Assembly (NCBI GenBank): GCA_002938075.1
Contig: PTLK01000103.1
Span: forward strand, 1 to 6,982
DNA length: 6,982 nucleotides
Reading direction: 5' to 3'
Source: Alphaproteobacteria bacterium MarineAlpha3_Bin3
Lineage (GTDB): Bacteria; Pseudomonadota; Alphaproteobacteria; Rhodospirillales; Casp-alpha2
A program made the translations under genes and the position numbers. Shown one piece after another: positions 1 through 5,061 of this stretch (position 1 is its first letter; each line of letters begins with the position of its first letter). The notes beneath the pieces were generated by a model that was not told where the DNA came from, made no database searches, and saw only the letters and a list, made by a program, of their open reading frames with translations.

Positions 1-476
1 TGGCGGGGGCCGTGGCCCTCGACGATGGCCTTGAACACGCTCATTTCCGTGGTCAGGGCTATGGTGACGTTGACGACGCGGGTGCCCGGCCCATGGAAAT
101 CGGCGGTATGGAGCACGAACCCGGCGCCCGGTTCCACCGGGCCGCCGTAATGAAGGCGGATGTCGCCCTTGAGCTGGCCGGGGTCGATGTCTAAGCCCTT
201 CAGGAATTTCTCCATCGGGCCCGAGCCGTAGGCCTTATTGACCACCAGGCCCAAGGCGCCGTCCTTGTCGTGGGACACCATGTAGATCACCGTGCGGGCG
301 AAGCGGGGATCGCCGATCCGCGGCGACGCGACCAACAACTGCCCGGCGAGATAAGGCGAATTCCGGACCTCGGGCGCCGGGGTTCCGTCGGCCCGAACGG
401 AAGCGGCCGCGAGAACGGCGAGCAGGCAAAGACCCGCCAACACGAAGCGGACCGGGCTGGGGTTCATGCTAACCAT
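1..476 (-). CDS. yqgE: YqgE/AlgH family protein with N-terminal signal peptide (3' end off the window)
   Basis: The visible 158 residues match the YqgE/AlgH (UPF0301, DUF179) family. The family block starts at YLAGQLLVASPRIGDPRF, followed by a GALGLVVNK segment and the YGGPVEPGAGFVLHT signature. The C-terminal part (roughly 50 residues by family length) lies beyond the left edge. The molecular role of the family is not settled; AlgH was linked to alginate regulation in Pseudomonas. What is odd here is a clear export signal before the domain: a short n-region with one Arg, a hydrophobic stretch FVLAGLCLLAVLAAA, then SVRA-DG, which fits signal peptidase I. Ordinary YqgE proteins start directly at the domain and are cytoplasmic. 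Two in-frame ATGs, at 476 and 467, are possible starts; a GGAAAG lies just upstream of both. The gene sits 73 bp downstream of the DUF2125 gene on the same strand with no terminator between, so co-transcription is likely. Confidence 0.88.
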   Translation of the reverse strand, partial: MVSMNPSPVRFVLAGLCLLAVLAAASVRADGTPAPEVRNSPYLAGQLLVASPRIGDPRFARTVIYMVSHDKDGALGLVVNKAYGSGPMEKFLKGLDIDPGQLKGDIRLHYGGPVEPGAGFVLHTADFHGPGTRVVNVTIALTTEMSVFKAIVEGHGPR

Positions 477-549
477 GACTTTCCATCATATCAGAAACCG
501 CGGCCAATGCATCATCGGCCGGTAAGAGGCCCGGTCCTTGTGGCCCATA

Positions 550-1647
550 TCAAGGCCAGCGGATCGGGGGCAGTTTGGCCAGCGCCACCGGCCCCACATA
601 AAGCCAGCCGTCCTGAAGGCTGAGCGGGACCTTGAGCTCCTCAGCCCCGGGCATGCCTTGTTTTCGCGCCAGCGCCTTCATTACCGTTTTCGCCAACGCC
701 GCCGGATGGGGCTTGATGATGCCGGCGCCGGCGAGCCGGTCGAGCGCTTCCTCGAACCCCTTGACCCGGAGCGTAAAAGCGCCGATGGGGCGCATGCGGT
801 TGTCGATCGCCAGCGTGCCGTCGCCGTCGAGCGCCAATGGACCGTGGTTGAGGGTGAAGCGTTTGACCTCCAGCGTGCCGCCCGAATCCCGCCACCGGGC
901 CATGGCCTCGGGAGCATCATTGGCCTGCCCCGTCACCGACACCCGCGCGACCAACCGCGCTGTCGTCCGCCCCAGGCCCCGGACCGGCGCCGCCGGATAG
1001 GAGACCCCCTCCGCTTGGGCCATAAAATCCAGGGCCGGAGCAGTCCTCCCTGGGCCGCCGTCATCCGCCCGGCCCGGCCTTTCGACGATGAAATCGGCGG
1101 CGGCCACCCCGGCAACGGCTTTTTCAGAGGCGTCCCTAAGCGTTACCTCCCTGACCGACAGCATGGCGCGCCCGGTTCCCTCTCCCCGGTGCTTGAGCTT
1201 CAACTCCAATTTCCCGGCCTCGACGGTGAAGGCGGCCAGGCCGCCCCTCCGGATAACCGTAAAATGGTGGCGGCCGGGGGCCGAAAGCCTGACCCGCGTC
1301 AAACGCCACGGCCGGGCCTTGAGCACCAGCGCCGGGCCTTTCCACGACCACGGTTTAAGCCCATGCGGCGCCGCCAGCCGAGGGGCCTCGATCACCGCCA
1401 CGAGTCGGAACGGGAACCCGCCGACCCGAAGGGATGCATAACCGGCCTCGAGGCCTTGCAATGTTCGTTCGGCGAACCACTGTTCGACCCCGGTTCTCAC
1501 CTGCGCGGCCAGGAACGACCAATAGCCGCCGTAAACCAGGGCGACGGCGGCAGCCACGGCCAAGGCCGTCAACCCCCGCTTGCCGAACCCGTTCGGCGGC
1601 GGGGCGTCGGCGGCAGGTGAAATATCTGTTTGCTTTTTCACCGCCAT
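550..1647 (-). CDS. DUF2125 domain-containing membrane-anchored protein
   Basis: This 365-residue protein has the features of DUF2125, a family of unknown function found mainly in Alphaproteobacteria. A polar, Pro/Ala-rich N-terminus of about 24 residues with basic residues precedes one transmembrane segment at about 26-48 (GLTALAVAAAVALVYGGYW). The family's opening motif follows: a W near 57, then GFPFRL at 77-82 and a PRL segment. The rest is a long beta-rich region with repeated strand-like stretches, resembling the AsmA-like lipid-handling fold in overall texture; this resemblance is my inference. The predicted topology is an inner-membrane anchor with the bulk in the periplasm. The ATG at 1647 is preceded by a weak GGAAAC. 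It diverges from chaC across 29 bp and is followed by the exported YqgE homologue on the same strand, which would fit a shared envelope role. No catalytic residues are apparent. Confidence 0.85.
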   Translation of the reverse strand: MAVKKQTDISPAADAPPPNGFGKRGLTALAVAAAVALVYGGYWSFLAAQVRTGVEQWFAERTLQGLEAGYASLRVGGFPFRLVAVIEAPRLAAPHGLKPWSWKGPALVLKARPWRLTRVRLSAPGRHHFTVIRRGGLAAFTVEAGKLELKLKHRGEGTGRAMLSVREVTLRDASEKAVAGVAAADFIVERPGRADDGGPGRTAPALDFMAQAEGVSYPAAPVRGLGRTTARLVARVSVTGQANDAPEAMARWRDSGGTLEVKRFTLNHGPLALDGDGTLAIDNRMRPIGAFTLRVKGFEEALDRLAGAGIIKPHPAALAKTVMKALARKQGMPGAEELKVPLSLQDGWLYVGPVALAKLPPIRWP

Positions 1648-1676
1648 GGTCTTTGTTTCCGCCAGGAGACTTTTAC
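1648..1676. promoter_or_regulatory. 29-bp divergent gap between DUF2125 and chaC
   Basis: The two start codons face away from each other across only 29 bp. That is too short for two independent non-overlapping promoters with untranslated leaders. At least one promoter must therefore lie inside the opposing coding region, or the two overlap. The gap itself holds the chaC ribosome binding site. I could not identify a convincing -35/-10 pair. Confidence 0.4.
1664..1669 (+). promoter_or_regulatory. Ribosome binding site of chaC
   Basis: AGGAGA lies 7 nt before the ATG at 1677. It decides the start: the same frame is open from 1434, but the upstream part is antisense to DUF2125 and unlike any ChaC protein. 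Confidence 0.8.
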
Positions 1677-2213
1677 ATGGATCGTCCTGAAGGCGATATC
1701 TGGATTTTCGGCTACGGGTCGCTGATGTGGCGGCCCAACTTCCCGTTCACCGAGGCCGCCCCGGCGCTGCTGCGCGGCTATCACCGTTCGCTGTGCATTT
1801 ATTCGACCGAATACCGGGGCACCTGGGAACGGCCGGGGCTGGTCCTGGGGCTGGACCGGGGCGGTTCGTGCCGGGGCCAAGCGATGAAGGTCGCCGACAA
1901 GGACGCCGACGAAGTCATCGCCTATCTGCACGAGCGCGAATTGGTCAACCGGGTCTACGTGGCCAAGTGGCTGCCAGTGGCGCTGTCGAAGGGCGGGGTC
2001 CGGGCCTATGCCTTCGTCGCCGACCGCGGCCACGAGAAATTCGTCAGCCGCCTTTCCGAGGCCGAAATCGTTAAGTTGATCCTCCAGGGCCGGGGTAAGA
2101 TGGGCACGTGCCTGGATTACGTCCAGAACCTTGTCCACCACCTCGACGAACTCAGCATCGCGGACGGGCCTTTGCACCGGCTGGTCAGGCAGGCGGAGGA
2201 AGCGGAGGTCTAA
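1677..2213 (+). CDS. chaC: ChaC-type gamma-glutamylcyclotransferase
   Basis: A 178-residue protein of the ChaC family. These cytoplasmic enzymes cleave the gamma-glutamyl bond of glutathione, giving 5-oxoproline and Cys-Gly. The substrate-binding signature IFGYGSLMWRP lies at residues 10-20. Family landmarks follow: RGYHRSLCIYS (33-43) and a GLVLGLDRGGSCRG block (54-67). A YLHERE motif (83-88) holds the expected catalytic Glu, probably E88 by analogy with the family's YLxxRE. The length is normal for the bacterial enzymes. The start is fixed by a strong Shine-Dalgarno sequence. Its neighbour DUF2125 is divergent, a pairing I believe recurs in Alphaproteobacteria (recollection, not checked). 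Its stop codon lies 3 nt from the stop of the convergent nrdJ. Glutathione turnover and ribonucleotide reduction both touch cellular thiol chemistry, but nothing in the sequence shows a functional link. Confidence 0.92.
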   Translation: MDRPEGDIWIFGYGSLMWRPNFPFTEAAPALLRGYHRSLCIYSTEYRGTWERPGLVLGLDRGGSCRGQAMKVADKDADEVIAYLHERELVNRVYVAKWLPVALSKGGVRAYAFVADRGHEKFVSRLSEAEIVKLILQGRGKMGTCLDYVQNLVHHLDELSIADGPLHRLVRQAEEAEV

Positions 2214-2216
2214 GCC

Positions 2217-4589
2217 CTAAGCGCATTTCGAATAACCGCACGATTTGCAGTTGTCGCAGCCTTCCTCGTGGACCAGGCTGGCCTGGCCGCATTTCGGGCA
2301 TTGCCGGAAGGGAACGGCGCTTAGGGACGGCCCATCGCCGCCTTCGGCCCCGCCCATGGCCTGAATTTTCAGCGGCTTCGCCTGCTCGTCGCCGATAGGG
2401 GTCCCGTACCGGGCCAGGAACCCGGTGAGGATCATATGCTGTTCGATGACCTCGCCGATGGCCGCCAGTAGCGACGGCACGTAGCGCCCGCCCATCCACT
2501 GGCCGCCGCGGGGGTCGAATACGGCCTTCAGCTCATCGACCACGAACGACACGTCGCCGCCGCGCCGGAACACTGCCGAGATCATGCGCGTCAAGGCGAC
2601 CGTCCAGGCATAGTGTTCGGTGTTCTTGGAATTGATGAAAATCTCGAACGGCCGCGTGCGGCCCTGGTCGTCGATGATGTCGTTCAGGGTGATGTATAGG
2701 GCGTGGTCGCTTTCCGGCCAGCGGACCTTGTAGGTCTTGCCCTCCAGGTTCTCGGGCCGATCGAGGGGCTGGAACAGGTGGGTGATGGCGCCGGCATCGC
2801 CTAAGTCCTTGGGCTTGGCGCTGACGGAAGGCTTTTCCAGCGGCAGCTCGGGCTGCGCCGGGTTCCCTCCGTCCTTGGCGCTGGCTTTGTCCGCATCCTT
2901 GACTTCCAGAATGGCGCCGGTGATCTCGTTCGGCCGATAGGTGGTGCAGCCCTTGCAGCCCAAATCGAAGGCCTGGGCGTAGATGTCCTTGAAGGCGTCG
3001 AAGGTTATGTCTTCGGGGCAGTTGATGGTCTTCGAGATCGAGGAGTCGATGTATTTCTGCACCGCCGCCTGCATCACCAAATGGTCGTTGGGCGACAGCC
3101 CTTGCGCGTCGACGAAGGCGTCGGTTAACGGTGCCTCGTCGCCGAACTGGCGGCGGAAGAGGTGATAGGTGTAATCGGTGACATCTTCCTCGCGCCGCGC
3201 GCCGTCGGACATCATCACCCGGCGCGTATATTTGAAGCTAAACACCGGCTCCAGCCCGGACGAAACGTTGCCGGCTAGCAGTGAAATGGTCCCCGTCGGC
3301 GCGATCGAGGTCAGCAACGCGTTGCGGATGCCGTGTTCGGCGATGGCGTCGCGGACGTCCTGGTCCAATTTCGCCACCGTTTCTCCCCCTAAGTACTTTT
3401 CCTTGTCATAGAGCGGAAACGACCCCTTTTCGCGGGCCAGTTCCACCGACGCTAGATAGGCGGCGCGCTGATGGGCGCGCATCCAGTTCTCGATCAGCTT
3501 CACCGCCTTGCCGCCGCCATAGCGCGCCCCGCACATGATTAGCGCGTCCGCCAGCCCGGTCACGCCGAGGCCTAAGCGGCGCTTGGCCTTGGCTTCATGG
3601 CTCTGGGCGGGCAACGGGAAGTTGGAAACGTCGATGGCGTTGTCCAGCATCCTGACCGCCATCGTCACCAGGTCTTCCAGGGCCCCGAGGTCGAGCCGCG
3701 CCTTGTCGGTGAACGGATCGGCAACCAGCCGCGCCAGGTTGACCGAACCCAGAAGGCACGCGCCGTAGGGCGGCAGCGGCTGTTCACCGCACGGATTGGT
3801 AGCGTGGATGGTCTCGCAGTAATGCAGGTTGTTGGTGGCGTTGATGCGGTCGATGAATACCACCCCCGGCTCGGCATAGGCGTAGGTGGAACGCATGATG
3901 GTTTCCCACAGCTCGCGCGCCGGCAGGCTCTTATTCGTAACGCCGTCGAATTTCAGCTCCCACGCCGCGTCCTCGCGGACTGCCTGCATGAAGGCGTCGG
4001 TAATCAGCACCGACAGGTTGAACATGCGCAGCCGCCCCGGTTCGCGCTTGGCCTCGATGAAGGCCTCGATGTCGGGGTGGTCGCAGGCCAACACCCCCAT
4101 CATGGCGCCGCGCCGCGACCCGGCGCTCATGATGGTGCGGCACATGGAGTCCCAGACGTCCATGAAGCTCAAGGGCCCGGAGGCATCGGCGCCGACGCGG
4201 TTCACGCGCGCGCCCTTGGGCCGCAGCGACGAGAAGTCGTAGCCGATGCCGCCGCCCTGCTGCATGGTCAGCGCCGCTTCCTTCAGGTGCTCGAAGATGC
4301 CGGTCATGTCATCGGGGATGTCGCCCATGACGAAACAGTTGAACAGCGTCACCCGGCGATCGGCCCCGGCGCCGGCCAGGATGCGGCCGGCGGGCAGGAA
4401 ACGGAAGTCCTCCATGGCCTCGAAGAAGCGCTGCTCCCACGGGCTGGAATCCTGTTCAGGTCCGGCCAGGGCGCGCGCCACCCGGCGCCAACTGTCGGCC
4501 ATGGTCTTGTCCACGGGCCGGCCGTCGGCGCCCTTGAGGCGGTACTTCATCTCCCAGATCTGCTGGGATATATGGGCAGGCTTGGTCAT
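2217..4589 (-). CDS. nrdJ: Adenosylcobalamin-dependent (class II) ribonucleotide reductase
   Basis: This cytoplasmic enzyme reduces ribonucleotides to deoxyribonucleotides using a B12-generated thiyl radical, and so does not need oxygen. In 790 residues I see, in order: the N-terminal RNR domain (from about 8; no ATP-cone before it); C85 in LFNCFVMGD, the first active-site redox Cys; the TNPCGEQPL finger loop with catalytic N265, radical-bearing C267 and E269; C278 in GACLLGSVNL, partner of C85; a phosphate-binding APTGTIS loop (430-436); SSISKTINCP (516-525); and LGCKGCTTYRPN (543-554). A Pro/Lys-rich linker (about 565-605) leads to a TSCPD domain (about 618-720). The Cys-rich tail has C764, C767, C778, C781, C784 and C789: probably four zinc ligands plus a redox pair that re-reduces the active site, as known for class II enzymes. 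It is far shorter than the roughly 1,200-residue form common in Alphaproteobacteria. GGAA lies 7 nt before the ATG. No B12 riboswitch is visible. Confidence 0.97.
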   Translation of the reverse strand: MTKPAHISQQIWEMKYRLKGADGRPVDKTMADSWRRVARALAGPEQDSSPWEQRFFEAMEDFRFLPAGRILAGAGADRRVTLFNCFVMGDIPDDMTGIFEHLKEAALTMQQGGGIGYDFSSLRPKGARVNRVGADASGPLSFMDVWDSMCRTIMSAGSRRGAMMGVLACDHPDIEAFIEAKREPGRLRMFNLSVLITDAFMQAVREDAAWELKFDGVTNKSLPARELWETIMRSTYAYAEPGVVFIDRINATNNLHYCETIHATNPCGEQPLPPYGACLLGSVNLARLVADPFTDKARLDLGALEDLVTMAVRMLDNAIDVSNFPLPAQSHEAKAKRRLGLGVTGLADALIMCGARYGGGKAVKLIENWMRAHQRAAYLASVELAREKGSFPLYDKEKYLGGETVAKLDQDVRDAIAEHGIRNALLTSIAPTGTISLLAGNVSSGLEPVFSFKYTRRVMMSDGARREEDVTDYTYHLFRRQFGDEAPLTDAFVDAQGLSPNDHLVMQAAVQKYIDSSISKTINCPEDITFDAFKDIYAQAFDLGCKGCTTYRPNEITGAILEVKDADKASAKDGGNPAQPELPLEKPSVSAKPKDLGDAGAITHLFQPLDRPENLEGKTYKVRWPESDHALYITLNDIIDDQGRTRPFEIFINSKNTEHYAWTVALTRMISAVFRRGGDVSFVVDELKAVFDPRGGQWMGGRYVPSLLAAIGEVIEQHMILTGFLARYGTPIGDEQAKPLKIQAMGGAEGGDGPSLSAVPFRQCPKCGQASLVHEEGCDNCKSCGYSKCA

Positions 4590-4619
4590 TTAAAAATTCC
4601 GCATGCCGTCCCCGGCGAC

Positions 4620-4655
4620 ACGGCGATAACCGGGAGCCCGGGAACGGTTCGCCGT
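4620..4655 (-). other. Stem-loop in the predicted nrdJ leader (proximal)
   Basis: Arms 4620-4632 and 4645-4655 pair over 11 bp, with a 2-nt bulge at 4627-4628 and a 12-nt loop. It ends about 30 nt upstream of the nrdJ ATG. No T-run follows on the minus strand, so it is not an intrinsic terminator. It could stabilise the messenger or modulate translation; no known riboswitch core was recognised. Confidence 0.45.
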
Positions 4656-4660
4656 TAATC

Positions 4661-4686
4661 TTGGCCCCGGAAACGGCCGGGGTCAA
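4661..4686 (-). other. Stem-loop in the predicted nrdJ leader (distal)
   Basis: TTGGCCCCGG (4661-4670) and CCGGGGTCAA (4677-4686) pair over 10 positions around a 6-nt loop. One internal pair is G-T on the plus strand and A-C on the minus-strand RNA. The central 6 bp are all G-C. It lies within the predicted 5' untranslated region of nrdJ and overlaps the operator-like dyad by 2 bp. No T-run follows on either strand. Confidence 0.45.
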
Positions 4687-4705
4687 CATAAGTTCTGGTT
4701 ATGTT
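4685..4705. promoter_or_regulatory. Perfect 7-7-7 inverted repeat at predicted nrdJ transcription start (operator candidate)
   Basis: AACATAA (4685-4691), a 7-nt spacer gttctgg, and TTATGTT (4699-4705) form a perfect dyad. Relative to the predicted nrdJ promoter it covers about +1 to +21, a standard repressor position. It also contains GTTC-N7-GTTT (4692-4706), one base short of the alphaproteobacterial LexA box GTTC-N7-GTTC. I cannot name the regulator. Confidence 0.45.
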
Positions 4706-4711
4706 TCCACT

Positions 4712-4740
4712 ATTCTATTCACTTTTGATCGCCTATTCAA
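4712..4740 (-). promoter_or_regulatory. Predicted sigma70-type promoter of nrdJ
   Basis: On the minus strand TTGAAT (4740-4735, 4 of 6 to TTGACA) and TAGAAT (4717-4712, 5 of 6 to TATAAT) are separated by exactly 17 bp. Transcription would start near 4705, giving a leader of about 115 nt. It lies in the AT-rich part of the intergenic region, with DnaA-like boxes just upstream. Confidence 0.55.
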
Positions 4741-4777
4741 ACCCTGGAAACGCTTTAAATTCGAGGACTTATGCCCG

Positions 4778-4786
4778 TTATTCACA
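4778..4786 (+). promoter_or_regulatory. DnaA-box-like 9-mer (exact TTATNCACA)
   Basis: TTATTCACA matches the DnaA-box consensus TTATNCACA at every position. It sits about 38 bp upstream of the predicted nrdJ -35 and 15 bp from a second DnaA-like site. DnaA boxes upstream of the nrdAB promoter are established in E. coli; extension to this nrdJ is inference. Confidence 0.45.
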
Positions 4787-4801
4787 GCCCTTGCGTCAGA
4801 T

Positions 4802-4810
4802 TTGTCCACA
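4802..4810 (+). promoter_or_regulatory. DnaA-box-like 9-mer (one mismatch)
   Basis: TTGTCCACA differs from TTATCCACA at one position. It has the same orientation as the site at 4778-4786, with 24 bp between starts. Confidence 0.35.
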
Positions 4811-4868
4811 AAAGCCGGGGGCGGGTGGCGAAAGCCGCCGGACGGTTGGCAAATTCACCCTTAACCCA

Positions 4869-4884
4869 TTGATATATAAAGTGT
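4869..4884. promoter_or_regulatory. Weak NrdR-box-like sequence
   Basis: This 16-mer matches the NrdR consensus (acaCwAtATaTwgtgt) at about 11 positions, with one half good (ATATA then GTGT) and the other poor. It lies about 165 bp upstream of the predicted nrdJ start site. NrdR sites usually come as two boxes overlapping the promoter, and I see no second box at the usual spacing, so this is tentative. Confidence 0.2.
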
Positions 4885-4919
4885 TAGTTGTTCAACCAGC
4901 GGCCGAATGGTGTCACGGC

Positions 4920-4973
4920 CAGCCAAAACCGCATTGGAACAAATGATGAATATATGCCGGCGGCGGTTGGCTG
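4920..4973. repeat. Imperfect inverted repeat with AT-rich loop
   Basis: CAGCCAAAACCGC (4920-4932) pairs with GCGGTTGGCTG (4963-4973): 11 bp with a 2-nt A-A bulge. The 30-nt loop is AT-rich in its middle. It lies downstream of the TerC-gene terminator and well upstream of the nrdJ promoter. Function unknown; it may be a protein-binding site or a second hairpin. Confidence 0.35.
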
Positions 4974-5027
4974 TCAAGGCGCCGGACAAGATTGGCCCCA
5001 ACCGAACAGGACCCCGAAAACCCCGGA

Positions 5028-5058
5028 GCCGCAGTCCGGCGAAGCGCCGGACTGCGGC
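5028..5058 (-). terminator. Strong stem-loop after the TerC-family gene
   Basis: A perfect 14-bp GC-rich stem (5028-5041 with 5045-5058) closes a 3-nt loop. It begins 3 nt after the stop codon on the minus strand. The following minus-strand sequence is TCCGGGG then TTTT, so the T-run is short and displaced by 7 nt. Position and stem strength favour an intrinsic (or transcript-stabilising) terminator despite the poor tail. Confidence 0.6.
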
Positions 5059-5061
5059 CAG

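Larger units (their letters stand above)
4590..5061. other. 472-bp gene-free region between nrdJ and the TerC-family gene
   Basis: No convincing coding sequence or RNA gene is present. Reading leftward (the direction of nrdJ transcription), it holds the TerC-gene terminator hairpin (5028-5058), an imperfect inverted repeat (4920-4973), an AT-rich block (about 4690-4890) with DnaA-like, NrdR-like and promoter elements, an operator-like dyad (4685-4705), and two stem-loops before the nrdJ start. The AT-rich block contrasts clearly with the GC-rich genes on both sides, as expected for a strong regulated promoter region. The stretches 4811-4868 and 4974-5027 show nothing I can name. Confidence 0.7.

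Noticed and set aside
477..549. Promoter between DUF2125 and yqgE
   Set aside because: A TATGAT hexamer is present but no acceptable -35 lies 16-18 bp upstream, so read-through from DUF2125 is the simpler reading.
538..1620. Long plus-strand open frame (360 codons) opposite DUF2125
   Set aside because: Arg/Pro/Gly-rich, no recognisable domain, and lies wholly antisense to a gene with clear family features. Long antisense frames are common in GC-rich DNA.
1434..1676. Upstream extension of chaC from the ATG at 1434
   Set aside because: The extension is antisense to DUF2125, Arg/Pro-rich and unlike ChaC; a strong ribosome binding site marks the ATG at 1677.
3597..4658. Long plus-strand open frame (353 codons) opposite nrdJ
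   Set aside because: His/Gly/Ala-rich shadow of the nrdJ codon pattern with no domain and no ribosome binding site.
4741..4890. CtrA boxes (TTAA-N7-TTAA) in the AT-rich block
   Set aside because: Several TTAA-like words occur but none pair with the right 7-nt spacing.
4590..4900. Cobalamin riboswitch upstream of nrdJ
   Set aside because: Expected for a B12-linked gene, but neither the B12 box nor the other conserved core segments could be found on the minus strand.
4661..4946. Small open frames in the nrdJ-TerC intergenic region (67-81 codons, plus strand)
   Set aside because: No ribosome binding site, no recognisable composition or family, and they run through promoter and hairpin elements.
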